NCBI RefSeq assembly: GCF_040026395.1
Contig: NZ_CP157278.1
Location: forward strand, 2,232,001 to 2,296,000
DNA length: 64,000 nucleotides
Direction: 5' to 3'
Origin: Pedobacter lusitanus
Lineage (GTDB): Bacteria; Bacteroidota; Bacteroidia; Sphingobacteriales; Sphingobacteriaceae
This document shows, one piece after another, positions 46,265 through 55,027 of this stretch. The notes below the pieces were generated by a model. The model had not been told where the DNA came from, searched no databases, and saw nothing but the letters and a program-made list of their open reading frames with translations. A program made the position numbers and the translations under genes. Within the stretch, counting starts at the first letter, position 1, and each line of letters starts with the position of its first letter.

Positions 46265-47470
46265 TTACTGAATAACATTAGCAAAAGGATTGACAAATAG
46301 CTGCTTATTTTGGTATTGAAGTGCCTCTTCTTCAGTAATCAGACAAGCCTTCAGTTCCTGATGCAATTGCTCTTTATGCAAATCCTGAGCAATAAATACC
46401 AATTCATTCATCCGGTCTCCATAATCCTTATCCCACCGCTTTTCTATTTCTTTTCTGTTTTCAGTAAAATCCTGATAATTCAACCTTTCTGAAGGTAGCA
46501 TACTTGCCCACCAGGTTCCAGCACTTTCAATTCTCAGAGAACCACCTGCCTGAGAGAAATTCAGTGCTCTGTCGGGCATAGGTGCCAGCCAGAATAAACC
46601 TTTGGTCCTGATCACATTAGGTGGAAACTGTTCATTCAGATAATTCCATAAACGCTCCGGGTGAAAAGGTTTTGAAGACCGGAATACTGTGCTGCTGATT
46701 CCATACTCTTCAGTTTCTGGCTCATGTTCGGTATTCAGTTCCTTAATCCAGCCAGCCCCCTGTGAGGCTTCGTCAAAATCAAACAGCCCCGTATTCAATA
46801 TTTCCTTAAGATCTACCTTGCTGAAAGAAGATTCAATTAATTTCGCCGAAGGATTCAGCTTTCTGACAACTGCTTTTAAAAGCAATAGATCTTGAGCAGA
46901 TACCAGATCTGTTTTGTTAAGAATAATCACATTTGCAAACTCAATCTGGTCAGTAAGCAGGTTGACAATTGTCCGCTGATCCGCAACATCGTCTACCCAT
47001 TCTCTGTCAATTAATAATTCATTCGTACCAAAGTCTTTTTTGAAATTAAAACAATCCACGACCGTAACCATCGTATCCAGTTTACTAAACTTACTTAAAT
47101 CAATATTCATAGCCAGATCTACATAACTGAATGTCTGTGCCACAGGAACTGGCTCAGAAATACCAGTGCTTTCAATAATCAGATAATCAAACCGATCTTC
47201 TTTAGCCAGTTTCTCTACTTCGGCAATCAGATCTTCACGCAGGGTACAGCAAATACAGCCATTACTCATCTCCACGAGCTTTTCTTCGGTTCTGGACAAC
47301 ATATTTTCCCGCTGAACGGCATTTGCATCAATATTGATCTCCCCCATATCATTAACAATTAATGCTACACGCAGATTTTGCTTGTTATGAAGAATGTGAT
47401 TAAGCAAAGTTGTTTTCCCACTGCCAAGAAATCCACTCAGCACAGTTACAGGTAATAATTTTGTTTTCAT
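46265..47470 (-). CDS. CobW/ZNG1-type zinc GTPase
   Basis: A 401-residue G3E-family GTPase. It has P-loop GFLGSGKTTLLNHIL, the zinc-binding CxCC motif in MSNGCICCTLREDL, the switch region IIESTGISEPVPVA and NKTD (VIILNKTDLV), followed by a CobW C-terminal domain (RTKGLFWLAPMPDRALNFSQ). The chosen start MKTKLLPVTVLSG at 47470 fits the family; upstream frame would run through the promoter and Zur box. Such proteins insert zinc into client enzymes when zinc is low. The gene is divergent from the zinc ABC system and has a Zur box at its promoter. Confidence 0.88.
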   Translation of the reverse strand: MKTKLLPVTVLSGFLGSGKTTLLNHILHNKQNLRVALIVNDMGEINIDANAVQRENMLSRTEEKLVEMSNGCICCTLREDLIAEVEKLAKEDRFDYLIIESTGISEPVPVAQTFSYVDLAMNIDLSKFSKLDTMVTVVDCFNFKKDFGTNELLIDREWVDDVADQRTIVNLLTDQIEFANVIILNKTDLVSAQDLLLLKAVVRKLNPSAKLIESSFSKVDLKEILNTGLFDFDEASQGAGWIKELNTEHEPETEEYGISSTVFRSSKPFHPERLWNYLNEQFPPNVIRTKGLFWLAPMPDRALNFSQAGGSLRIESAGTWWASMLPSERLNYQDFTENRKEIEKRWDKDYGDRMNELVFIAQDLHKEQLHQELKACLITEEEALQYQNKQLFVNPFANVIQ

Positions 47471-47542
47471 TTTATGTGTGTGTTTAATGATCATGTCTAC
47501 CCTGGCACCTTTAACCGGACAATCAGATAATGCATTCAGTTG

Positions 47543-47550
47543 CAAATATA
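47543..47550 (-). promoter_or_regulatory. Candidate -7 box of the zinc GTPase gene
   Basis: TATATTTG on the minus strand, matching TAnnTTTG. The core of Zur box 2 ends 17 bases upstream, the same spacing as at the promoter at 46180-46187. A leader of about 65 bases would precede the ATG. Confidence 0.55.
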
Positions 47551-47559
47551 TCAAACGCC

Positions 47560-47590
47560 AAAGTAAATGCAATTATATTGCATTTACTTT
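47560..47590. promoter_or_regulatory. Zur box 2 in a 31-bp palindrome
   Basis: The core TGCAATTATATTGCA (47568-47582) is an exact TGCAA-N5-TTGCA site. The symmetry extends on both sides to AAAGTAAA...TTTACTTT, giving a 31-bp palindrome with only the bases beside its centre unpaired. It covers the -33 region of the zinc GTPase promoter. Confidence 0.85.
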
Positions 47591-47711
47591 TACTAAGAAA
47601 TAACAATTCTAAATAGTATCCGTTTTTTACAGCAGGAGGCACTAAAAATCAAAATCTGATTAGAAAGGTGCTCTTTAACCGTAGTAGCAAACTCTTTACA
47701 CATACACTACA

Positions 47712-47726
47712 TGCAATAAACTTGCA
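47712..47726. promoter_or_regulatory. Zur box 3
   Basis: TGCAATAAACTTGCA, an exact TGCAA-N5-TTGCA site between the promoter's -33 and -7 regions, 56 bases before the ABC ATPase ATG. It should repress the zinc ABC operon when zinc is plentiful. Confidence 0.85.
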
Positions 47727-47731
47727 TTTAT

Positions 47732-47739
47732 TACTTTTG
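47732..47739 (+). promoter_or_regulatory. Candidate -7 box of the zinc ABC operon
   Basis: TACTTTTG, an exact TAnnTTTG match, five bases after Zur box 3 and 42 bases before the ATPase start. Confidence 0.55.
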
Positions 47740-47781
47740 TTGAACAAAAAGCTTTGAGGGCTTATAAAATCATAAACACAA

Positions 47782-48411
47782 ATGATATCCATTAAATCAG
47801 TTTCGCACAGCTATAACAATGCACATCGCATTGCCTTTAAAGACTGGGAAATCAATAACGGTGAGCAGTGGTTACTTCTGGGAGAATCTGGAAGCGGAAA
47901 AACCACTTTACTTCATGTACTTACAGGTATACTAAAACCAGCCGCCGGAGAAGTAAATATTGATGGTACATCAGTATATGCACTTAATTCCAGAGAACTC
48001 GATCAGTTCAGAGGTAGAAATATAGGCATTATTTTCCAGCGGCCTCACTTGATTAAAAGTCTGACCATTGCCGAGAACCTGATTATGGCACAGAGCTTTG
48101 CCCGGCTTCCTGAAGATCATCAGAGAGTTAATGAAGTCCTGGAATCTCTGGGGATAGCAGCTAAAAAGAATGCCTATCCAAATGAGTTAAGTCAGGGTCA
48201 GCTCCAGCGGGTATCTATAGCCAGAGCAGTGATCAACAAACCTGCTTTACTCATTGCCGATGAACCCACCTCCAGTCTGGATGATAAAAATGCCCTTGCT
48301 GTACTGGATTTACTGATGCAGCAGTCAGGCTTAAACCAGGCAACATTAATTGTCGCCACCCATGATAAAAGAGTTAAGGATGCATTTACTAATACTTACG
48401 AACTAAAATGA
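47782..48411 (+). CDS. ABC transporter ATPase, LolD/MacB type, zinc-regulated
   Basis: A 209-residue ATPase with Walker A LGESGSGKTTLL, Q-loop IGIIFQRPHLI, signature ELSQGQLQRVSIARA, Walker B LLIADEPTSSLD and the His switch VATHDKRV. It is of the short LolD/MacB/FtsE kind that pairs with FtsX-fold permeases. It overlaps the permease gene by four bases (ATGA), and a Zur box precedes it, so it powers a zinc-limitation transporter at the inner membrane. Confidence 0.88.
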   Translation: MISIKSVSHSYNNAHRIAFKDWEINNGEQWLLLGESGSGKTTLLHVLTGILKPAAGEVNIDGTSVYALNSRELDQFRGRNIGIIFQRPHLIKSLTIAENLIMAQSFARLPEDHQRVNEVLESLGIAAKKNAYPNELSQGQLQRVSIARAVINKPALLIADEPTSSLDDKNALAVLDLLMQQSGLNQATLIVATHDKRVKDAFTNTYELK

Positions 48412-49682
48412 GCCCATTAAAAATCAGCTGGAAAAGCATATGGTCTAAACCACTCTCCTCCGCATTAAATATTATGCTCATTGCCTTTGGTACCGGCATT
48501 CTGACAATATTGCTTTTGGCATCCACCCAGATTGGTGAAAAATTAGATAATAACTCTAAAGATATTGACCTGGTAGTAGGCGCAAAAGGAAGTCCGCTTC
48601 AACTTATTCTGAGCAGCATCTACTATATTGATTTTCCTACCGGTAATATCCCGCTTAAAGCAGCTCAGGAACTGGCGCATAGTCCTTTTGTTAAAAAAGC
48701 TGTACCTCTGGCGCAGGGCGATAATTACCAGGGTATCAGAATTGTTGGTACCGACAGTAACTTTGTAAGTGTTTATAAATTAAAAACCGGTTCAGGCAAA
48801 TTCTGGTCTGCCGATTTCGAGGTTACTATCGGGGCGGCTGTTGCTGCCAATCAGAGACTAAAAATCGGAGATACATTTTTCGGTGCTCACGGCTTAACAG
48901 GCAGCTCAGATATCCATAAAACACATGCCTATAAGGTAGTAGGAATTTTAACCCCGCAGGGCAATGTCACTGATAACCTTATCCTGACTAATATTTCAAG
49001 TGTCTGGAAAATGCATGAAGATCATGAAAGAGAAGAAGCTGCTGAGCATCATCAGGACAGCGAAGCCCATCAGCACGGAGACGGCCATGGCCATCATGAA
49101 CATGAAAAACAAAGACCTGATCAGATCGGACAACAGGAAGAAAAAGAAATAACGGCTTTACTGATCCAATACCGCTCACCAATGTCTGTAGTGATGTTTC
49201 CAAGACTGGTGAATCAATCAACCAGCTTGCAGGCAGCCTCCCCTGCGATGGAGAGTACCCGTTTGTTTTCACTGATTGGTGTGGGCGTGGATACCTTACA
49301 ATGGTTCGCACTGCTGATTATGCTCATTGCAGCAATCAGCGTATTTGTAAACCTTTATAACTCCCTGAAAGAAAGAAATTACGATCTGGCGATTATGCGT
49401 ACACTGGGTGCTTCAAGAGGGCAGTTATTCCGGATAGTAATTTTTGAAGGCATCCTGCTTACTTTAGCCGGTACGGTTATTGGTATACTTTTGGGACATT
49501 TAGTACTTGAACTGATTGGAACCTATCAGGAAAGCAGCCAGGCGAAACTAAGCGGGATGAAATTTCAGCCGGATGAAATTTATTTATTTGTTGCCGGGCT
49601 GGCGATTGGTATATTTGCAGGAATTATTCCTGCACTGCAGGCTTACCGGTCAAATATTTCTAAGATATTGTCTAAAAACTAA
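48408..49682 (+). CDS. FtsX/MacB-type ABC permease with His-rich loop
   Basis: A 424-residue inner-membrane permease: one N-terminal helix (LNIMLIAFGTGILTILLLAS), a large periplasmic domain, and three C-terminal helices (WFALLIMLIAAISVFVNLY...; LLTLAGTVIGILLGHLVLELIG; LFVAGLAIGIFAGIIPALQA). The segment DIDLVVGAKGSPLQLILSS is characteristic of Zur-linked permeases. In the periplasmic domain (about 49020-49110) a loop with about ten His (EHHQDSEAHQHGDGHGHHEH) should bind zinc. Known related Zur-regulated MacB-like systems (Pseudomonas PA4063-PA4066) use a separate His-rich protein. Transport direction and cargo are not established. Confidence 0.85.
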   Translation: MSPLKISWKSIWSKPLSSALNIMLIAFGTGILTILLLASTQIGEKLDNNSKDIDLVVGAKGSPLQLILSSIYYIDFPTGNIPLKAAQELAHSPFVKKAVPLAQGDNYQGIRIVGTDSNFVSVYKLKTGSGKFWSADFEVTIGAAVAANQRLKIGDTFFGAHGLTGSSDIHKTHAYKVVGILTPQGNVTDNLILTNISSVWKMHEDHEREEAAEHHQDSEAHQHGDGHGHHEHEKQRPDQIGQQEEKEITALLIQYRSPMSVVMFPRLVNQSTSLQAASPAMESTRLFSLIGVGVDTLQWFALLIMLIAAISVFVNLYNSLKERNYDLAIMRTLGASRGQLFRIVIFEGILLTLAGTVIGILLGHLVLELIGTYQESSQAKLSGMKFQPDEIYLFVAGLAIGIFAGIIPALQAYRSNISKILSKN

Positions 49683-49695
49683 ATGTGAATATGTT

Positions 49696-50133
49696 ATGAA
49701 ACCATTGATCTTTATATTTTTACTTTTTTCAGGTTTCGCTGTAAAAGCTCAGCATAACCCAAATGACCAGATCACCTCTTCCAACTGGGATGTAATTGGC
49801 AGTGTTGATTTCAAAATTGTGAAGGATACCCAGATGTATCCGATCTACAATGCTGATATTAAAAAGTATGCAAATAAACCATTTGAACTGGAAGGATATT
49901 TAGTCCCTATTAAAGACGGGATGAAACAAACAAAATTCATGTTATCTACCCTTCCGATTAACCAGTGCTATTTCTGCGGAAAAAATGGTGTACCCATTAT
50001 GGTGATGGTTGAGCTTGCTGAACCGATTAAATTCACTTATCAAACAATAACTATTAAAGGAATGCTTAAATTGAGCACTGGAAATGCGATGGATAATCCT
50101 CCAATTGCTTTAGTTAATGCAAAGTCAATATAA
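49696..50133 (+). CDS. DUF3299-like exported small protein
   Basis: A 145-residue protein with a signal peptide (KPLIFIFLLFSGFAVKAQ), the ATG at 49696 giving it cleanly; a longer frame into the permease is unlikely. The body (FELEGYLVPIKDGMKQTKFM, INQCYFCGKNGVPIMVMVEL, TITIKGML) matches DUF3299-type proteins; the CxxC may bind metal or form a disulfide. It sits between the zinc permease and the Zur gene in one operon, so it is probably the periplasmic part of the system, as in the Pseudomonas cluster. Exact function unknown. Confidence 0.75.
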   Translation: MKPLIFIFLLFSGFAVKAQHNPNDQITSSNWDVIGSVDFKIVKDTQMYPIYNADIKKYANKPFELEGYLVPIKDGMKQTKFMLSTLPINQCYFCGKNGVPIMVMVELAEPIKFTYQTITIKGMLKLSTGNAMDNPPIALVNAKSI

Positions 50134-50138
50134 CAAAT

Positions 50139-50570
50139 ATGAAAATCGACCCTACTCACATCTTAAAAGAACACTCCTTAAAACATACTAAACAAAGAGT
50201 TCGTGTTTTAGAAGAGATAGCTTTGGATACTGTCGCCATTTCACAACCTGAACTGGAAAAAAAGCTAGGTAAAGAAATTGACAGGGTAACACTTTACAGA
50301 ATCCTGAATATTTATGAAGATAAAGGAATTCTGCACCGGATTATGGATATGAATGGCACTGCCAATTACGCAATCTGCTCTTCTTCCTGTTCAGAAGACC
50401 ACCATCATGATGAGCATATACATTTTAACTGTACCAGCTGCCATAAAATATACTGTCTGGACGTAGCAGTACCGCATAGCACCATGCCAAAAGGTTTTAC
50501 AGCGAAAACTGTTAATACAACAGCTTACGGGATTTGCGAAAAATGCAACCTGTCAGTTAAAAAGAATTAA
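50139..50570 (+). CDS. Fur-family regulator, probably Zur
   Basis: A 143-residue Fur-family repressor. It has the winged-helix domain (HTKQRVRVLEEIALDTVAIS, RVTLYRILNIYEDKGIL), the metal-binding HHHDEHIHFNCTSCHK and a second Cys pair ICEKCN for the structural zinc. Its position as last gene of the zinc ABC operon and the Zur boxes at the promoters identify it as Zur rather than Fur. It likely represses the operon (and itself) when zinc binds. It starts five bases after the DUF3299-like gene. Confidence 0.85.
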   Translation: MKIDPTHILKEHSLKHTKQRVRVLEEIALDTVAISQPELEKKLGKEIDRVTLYRILNIYEDKGILHRIMDMNGTANYAICSSSCSEDHHHDEHIHFNCTSCHKIYCLDVAVPHSTMPKGFTAKTVNTTAYGICEKCNLSVKKN

Positions 50571-50609
50571 GCTGACCGGTTATTCAGCCTTTCAAAATCT
50601 TTCAGATAC

Positions 50610-50643
50610 AAAAAAGGTGCGGATATATATCCGCACCTTTTTT
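50610..50643. terminator. Bidirectional terminator
   Basis: A near-continuous palindrome, AAAAAAGGTGCGGAT (50610-50624) with its complement to 50643, between the convergent Zur gene and the SlyD-type gene. Confidence 0.9.
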
Positions 50644-50657
50644 GTTATTTATCAGGA

Positions 50658-51158
50658 CTAGTGTCCCTGATGTCCGTCAGCACCATGTGCATGACCATGA
50701 CTTAATTCTTCTTCAGTTGCTTCACGTACTGAAAGGATTTTACCACCAAAGATCAGGTTTTTACCAGCCATCGGGTGATTAAGATCTACCGAGATAGTTG
50801 TATCGTGTACAGCAGTAACACCGGCTCTGAAATGATTTCCTTCGTTATCCTGTAATGGAATAACATCACCTACGTTAGGCAGGTCAACATCTTTGAACAT
50901 TTCTTTTGGTAAGTCAGCAAAAGCTCCCGGATCTAAATCTCCGTAACCATCAGCTGCGCTTAACTCAAATTTATATTCATCACCAACATTTAATCCAGTT
51001 AAATGTTCTTCAAATTTAGGTAACATCATACCTGCACCGTATAAGAAGACCAATGCGTTTTGCTCATCAGCTTTTTCTACGAAAACTTGTTGTCCCTCTT
51101 CATTAGTCGTATGCAATTCGTACGTTAATGAAACTACTGTATTGGGTTTAATACTCAT
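50658..51158 (-). CDS. SlyD-type FKBP peptidyl-prolyl isomerase with His-rich tail
   Basis: A 166-residue cytoplasmic FKBP of the SlyD kind: VVSLTYELHT, the flap GAGMMLPKFEEHLTGLNVGDEYKFELSAADGYGDLDP (parts: LYGAGMMLPKFEEHL, AADGYGDLDP), the insert-in-flap domain and LNHPMAGKNLIFGGKIL. The C-terminal tail SHGHAHGADGHQGH is rich in His and likely binds zinc or nickel. It is a folding chaperone with a metal-binding end. It lies next to the zinc island, on the opposite strand, 12 bases upstream of the DUF255 gene's end. Confidence 0.88.
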   Translation of the reverse strand: MSIKPNTVVSLTYELHTTNEEGQQVFVEKADEQNALVFLYGAGMMLPKFEEHLTGLNVGDEYKFELSAADGYGDLDPGAFADLPKEMFKDVDLPNVGDVIPLQDNEGNHFRAGVTAVHDTTISVDLNHPMAGKNLIFGGKILSVREATEEELSHGHAHGADGHQGH

Positions 51159-51169
51159 TGGAATCCTAT

Positions 51170-53182
51170 TTAGTTAATTAATTTTAATGCTTCTTCAACT
51201 GTTGTTACAGGCAGCTGACATGATTTATTTCGGCAAATATAGATTTTTGTTTCAATGCTTTGCTTATCTTTTAACAAAGGAAGCACAGAATTTGTTCCCG
51301 CAAGCATAATTTTATTTGGGATATACCTCTTGCTCAGCTCTTTCCTGATCTGATTAATAGAATCACCTGTTAAAGCAATTTCACTGATTCCGAACACTTC
51401 ATTCATCAGTTGAATGGCCCAGTTGGAATATGCGGAGCCATAGGTCTTAATTTGAGGATGCACCGCAGCAAGCATGGCATCAGCTTTATCCGTATAACGG
51501 ATTTCATCAAATAATAGTCCCAGATGTTTCAGATTCTGCGCCATTACAGAGTTGGCCGCAGGAATAACATTGTCCATAATCTCATGTTTGCGGGCAATCA
51601 GAGACTCACCATTTGCCGGCGTATAGAATAACATCGGGCTGTCCAGATCACGGAAATTACTCAGTACCCATTCTGTTAGTCTTTTAGCTTCCAGCAACCA
51701 GCGATCTTCAAAATCTGCTTCATACAAAGCAATCAGTGCAGCGATAAAGAAAGCATAATCATCCAGGAAACCTGTGATTGAGGCTCTGTTATGCTTGTAA
51801 TTCCGATATAATCCGCCATTTTCAGTACTCATATCAGAAAGAATAAAATCTGCCGCTTTTTTAGCCGCCAGATAAAAATCTTCGCGGTCAAAAATCTGAC
51901 TGCTTTGCGCAAGCGTACTGATCATCATTCCATTCCAGGCCGTCAGACATTTATCATCCAAACCCGGATGAGTCCTTTTATGACGTACTGCCAGTAACTT
52001 TTCTTTAGCAAGATTCAGTTTCTCTGTAAAATCAGCAAGTGGAATATCTTTAAGCTCAGCATATTCTTCAGGCGTATATTTTCTCAAAAGAATATTGACC
52101 TCTTCCTCCTCCCAGTTTCCGTAAGGTGTTACATTAAAATATTCTGCCATCAATGCAGCATCATTCCCCAGTATCTTTTCAAATTCCAGTAAATCCCAAA
52201 CGTAAAATTTACCTTCTATCCCTTCGCTATCCGCATCCAGTGCCGAATAAAACAGCCCCTCAGGAGAAGTCATTTCTCTTTCAACCCAGGTAACAGACTC
52301 AATAGCGATGTCCTTAAACAATTGATTACCTGACAACTGAAAAGCCTCAGCATATAAACCTATCAGCTGTGCATTATCATAAAGCATTTTCTCAAAATGA
52401 GGAACATGCCAGTTGCTGTCTACTGAATATCTTGCAAAACCGCCACCTATCTGATCGTAGATACCTCCGAAAGCCATTTTCTCCAGGGTAAGCAGGGTAG
52501 CTACATGGGTTGCATTGTCATTCATTAAATGACTGTAACGCAGCAAAAACTGCCAGTTATTAGGCAAAGGAAATTTAGGTGCCCGGTTATACCCCCCTTC
52601 AATCATATCAAAATTACGCTTCCATGGTGCAGTAATTTCCTGAAGGTCCGTCTGCGTATAAGCCGTAGTTCTGATATTCGGGATAACCTTTTCCGAATTT
52701 CGGATACCTTCAGTTAACCGGACTGCATATTGTTCAGCTTTGCCAGGTTCGGTTTCCCACAAATCAGCAACACTTAATAAAACACTGATCCAGTCATCCT
52801 TTTTGAAATAAGTACCCCCGTAAATCGGGCGCTGATCCGGCAAACAGATACAATTAAGCGGCCAGCCTCCGCTACCCGTCATCAGCTGTATCGCCAGCAT
52901 ATATATCTGATCAATATCCGGTCTTTCTTCGCGGTCTACCTTAATACAAACAAAATGTTTATTCATCACTTCAGCAACCTCATGCAATTCAAAGCTTTCA
53001 CGCTCCATTACATGACACCAGTGACAGGCTGAATAACCAATACTGACCAGGATCAGCTTGTTTTCCCGTTTTGCTTTTGTCAATGCTTCTTCGCCCCATT
53101 CATACCAGTTTACAGGATTATAAGCATGCTGCAGCAAGTAAGGGGAAGATGCATTTATTAAACTATTAGGTTCCAGATTCAT
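51170..53182 (-). CDS. DUF255 (YyaL/SPATA20-type) thioredoxin-domain protein
   Basis: A 670-residue protein. The N-terminal thioredoxin-like DUF255 domain starts with [20 protein letters not shown] and has the CHWCH motif ([16 protein letters not shown]) and [12 protein letters not shown]. The rest is an alpha/alpha barrel typical of the family ([34 protein letters not shown]). Widespread, function poorly known. Single gene on the minus strand after the SlyD gene. Confidence 0.9.
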   Translation of the reverse strand: MNLEPNSLINASSPYLLQHAYNPVNWYEWGEEALTKAKRENKLILVSIGYSACHWCHVMERESFELHEVAEVMNKHFVCIKVDREERPDIDQIYMLAIQLMTGSGGWPLNCICLPDQRPIYGGTYFKKDDWISVLLSVADLWETEPGKAEQYAVRLTEGIRNSEKVIPNIRTTAYTQTDLQEITAPWKRNFDMIEGGYNRAPKFPLPNNWQFLLRYSHLMNDNATHVATLLTLEKMAFGGIYDQIGGGFARYSVDSNWHVPHFEKMLYDNAQLIGLYAEAFQLSGNQLFKDIAIESVTWVEREMTSPEGLFYSALDADSEGIEGKFYVWDLLEFEKILGNDAALMAEYFNVTPYGNWEEEEVNILLRKYTPEEYAELKDIPLADFTEKLNLAKEKLLAVRHKRTHPGLDDKCLTAWNGMMISTLAQSSQIFDREDFYLAAKKAADFILSDMSTENGGLYRNYKHNRASITGFLDDYAFFIAALIALYEADFEDRWLLEAKRLTEWVLSNFRDLDSPMLFYTPANGESLIARKHEIMDNVIPAANSVMAQNLKHLGLLFDEIRYTDKADAMLAAVHPQIKTYGSAYSNWAIQLMNEVFGISEIALTGDSINQIRKELSKRYIPNKIMLAGTNSVLPLLKDKQSIETKIYICRNKSCQLPVTTVEEALKLIN

Positions 53183-53343
53183 AAAACAAAGATAAAAACA
53201 ATTCTGCTGGAGAGCGACAATCTTATCCTACATCAACTTTTCCGGACGCTTTACAGGGTATATTTGTATAACAAAAATCAGAACATCTTGTTGTTAAAAT
53301 GTTTTAAAGCAATTGTTTTGATCATCCAAAAAGGAGAAACAAA

Positions 53344-54213
53344 ATGAGGAAATTAATTGAGAAAATTGTAACAAAACCTGCTCAGCCAGGTATGGTTGGA
53401 GACGGATTCAGAGTATTTAATTATATACCAGGAGCAGATATCTCTAAAAGAAGAATCAGTCCGTTTTTATTACTCGATTTTAATGCAGAATATGATTTTG
53501 GTCCCTCAGATCATCTGAGAGGGGTAGATGTACACCCACATAAAGGTTTTGAAACCGTAACTATTGCTTATAAAGGCAGCGTTGCCCATCATGACAGTGC
53601 CGGCAACAGCGGTATTATTAATGCCGGGGATGTACAATGGATGACTGCCGGAGAAGGAATTCTTCATAAAGAATATCATGAAGAAAAATTCTCCAGAACA
53701 GGCGGCCCTTTTGAAATGGTTCAGTTGTGGGTAAATCTGCCTAAAAAAGACAAATCAGTTATTGCCCATTACCAGGCATTAACAGCAGCTTGTATGGGGA
53801 AAGCAGAACTGCCTGACAACGCTGGTACAGTCCATGTAATTGCCGGAAATTTTAACGGTATAAGCGGCCCTGCTGAAACTTATACACCAGTAAACTTGTT
53901 TGATATTAAACTCAATGAAGGCGGAGAATTAACCACTTCGATAACTGCTGCACACCATACAGCTTTACTGGTTGTCAATGGTAGTATACTCGTAAATGAT
54001 GAGATAGCCGGAGAACATAGTTTTGTATTGTTTGAGAATGAAGGAGAAGAGATCCATATTAAAGCCAATCAGAAAAGTGTTATCTTGCTCTTAAGCGGTG
54101 AACCAATTGACGAACCTATAGTAAGTTATGGTCCATTTGTAATGAATACAGAAGAAGAAATCCATCAGGCAATTGACGATTTCAATAGTGGAAAATTTGG
54201 CGTATTGAACTAA
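53344..54213 (+). CDS. Pirin-family protein
   Basis: A 289-residue bicupin. The N-terminal cupin has the pirin pattern GDGFRVFNYIPGADI, DFGPSDHLRGVDVHPHKGFETVTIAYKGSVAHHDSAGNSGIINAGDVQWMTAGEGILHKEYH (read as HPHKGFETVT, HHDSAGN, QWMTAGEGILH), with metal-binding His and Glu. The C-terminal cupin (Pirin_C) follows with GEPIDEPIVSYGPFVMNT. A quercetinase-like or redox regulatory role is known for some members. It precedes a small GNAT gene by 12 bases. Confidence 0.9.
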   Translation: MRKLIEKIVTKPAQPGMVGDGFRVFNYIPGADISKRRISPFLLLDFNAEYDFGPSDHLRGVDVHPHKGFETVTIAYKGSVAHHDSAGNSGIINAGDVQWMTAGEGILHKEYHEEKFSRTGGPFEMVQLWVNLPKKDKSVIAHYQALTAACMGKAELPDNAGTVHVIAGNFNGISGPAETYTPVNLFDIKLNEGGELTTSITAAHHTALLVVNGSILVNDEIAGEHSFVLFENEGEEIHIKANQKSVILLLSGEPIDEPIVSYGPFVMNTEEEIHQAIDDFNSGKFGVLN

Positions 54214-54225
54214 TTACTGAAAGAC

Positions 54226-54534
54226 ATGAATGAAGAATATGTAAATCTGCCCCTGGTTAAGAATCAGGACGAAAACCGGTTCGAACTTAAAGTAGGCGCT
54301 TATACCGCATTTATTGATTATAAAGAAAGAAGCAAAAAGATCTGGCTGATCCATACGGAAGCTCCTGAAGAGCTGAAGGGTAAAGGTGCAGCAACCGCAG
54401 TGATAGAAAAAACGCTGGCCTATATAGAAGAAAACGGATACAAACTCATTCCCTTATGTCCACTGGTGGTAGCTTATATAAAGCGTCACACGGAGTGGAA
54501 CAGGATATTAGATTCAACCGTAGATCCTTTTTAG
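54226..54534 (+). CDS. Small GNAT-like acetyltransferase (Acetyltransf_CG type)
   Basis: A 102-residue single domain with FELKVGAYTAFIDYKER, WLIHTEAPEELKGKGAATAVIEKTLAYIEENGYKLIPLCPLVVAYIKRH in parts (THTEAPEEL-like, GKGAATAVIEKTL, PLCPLVVAYIKRH). It matches the YjdJ-type minimal acetyltransferase. It follows the pirin gene closely and probably shares its transcript. Substrate unknown. Confidence 0.85.
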   Translation: MNEEYVNLPLVKNQDENRFELKVGAYTAFIDYKERSKKIWLIHTEAPEELKGKGAATAVIEKTLAYIEENGYKLIPLCPLVVAYIKRHTEWNRILDSTVDPF

Positions 54535-54552
54535 TTCAGCATAGATTAACCC

Positions 54553-54592
54553 ATTAAACAAATGGCCCCTTTAAAAGGGCCGTTTGTTTAAT
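54553..54592. terminator. Bidirectional terminator
   Basis: Stem 54553-54568 with 54577-54592 (16 positions, one T-G), AT-rich outside and GGCCC/GGGCC inside. It overlaps the stop codon of the convergent gene at 54588. Confidence 0.8.
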
Positions 54593-55022
54593 AATTTGCC
54601 TGTCCTATATTCAAGCGGCTGATTTTTCCCTTTTCATCCAGCTGAAATCTGAAATAGGTTTTAAAATCGCCCCATTGATCACTATGAAATTTTCCATAGA
54701 TAGCCAGGCCACCATCTTCCACACGGTCTATAACCGTAAAACGCTCATGCCCGATTGCCTTTTCAAAAAATGGCTTAAAATCCACTTCATTACCATCATC
54801 ATATAATTTAGCATCAGCTGTAAATAAGGCAAACCAGGCTGTTTTATCTGCATTTTGTAAAGCGTCAATCGCTTTTTTGATAGTTTGATTTTTGATTTGG
54901 TCTGTTAGCATAGGATGAGCTGTTTTTCTAATAACATTTTGCTTTCCTAAAAGTTTGACCTGTCCACTTACTCCCGGAACAGCAAACAGAACAATGAAGA
55001 TACAGGAACAAAAAATCTTCAT
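54588..55022 (-). CDS. Exported NTF2-like (SnoaL-type) protein
   Basis: A 144-residue protein with a signal peptide (KIFCSCIFIVLFAVPGVSG) and an NTF2-like domain: helix MLTDQIKNQTIKKAIDALQ, then NADKTAWFALFTADAKLYDDG, then GKFHSDQWGDFKTYFRFQLDE. Such domains bind small molecules; no catalytic set is evident. It is downstream of the SDR genes on the same strand (five bases after the first SDR), so it may belong to their operon. Confidence 0.7.
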   Translation of the reverse strand: MKIFCSCIFIVLFAVPGVSGQVKLLGKQNVIRKTAHPMLTDQIKNQTIKKAIDALQNADKTAWFALFTADAKLYDDGNEVDFKPFFEKAIGHERFTVIDRVEDGGLAIYGKFHSDQWGDFKTYFRFQLDEKGKISRLNIGQANY

Positions 55023-55027
55023 CTGCT

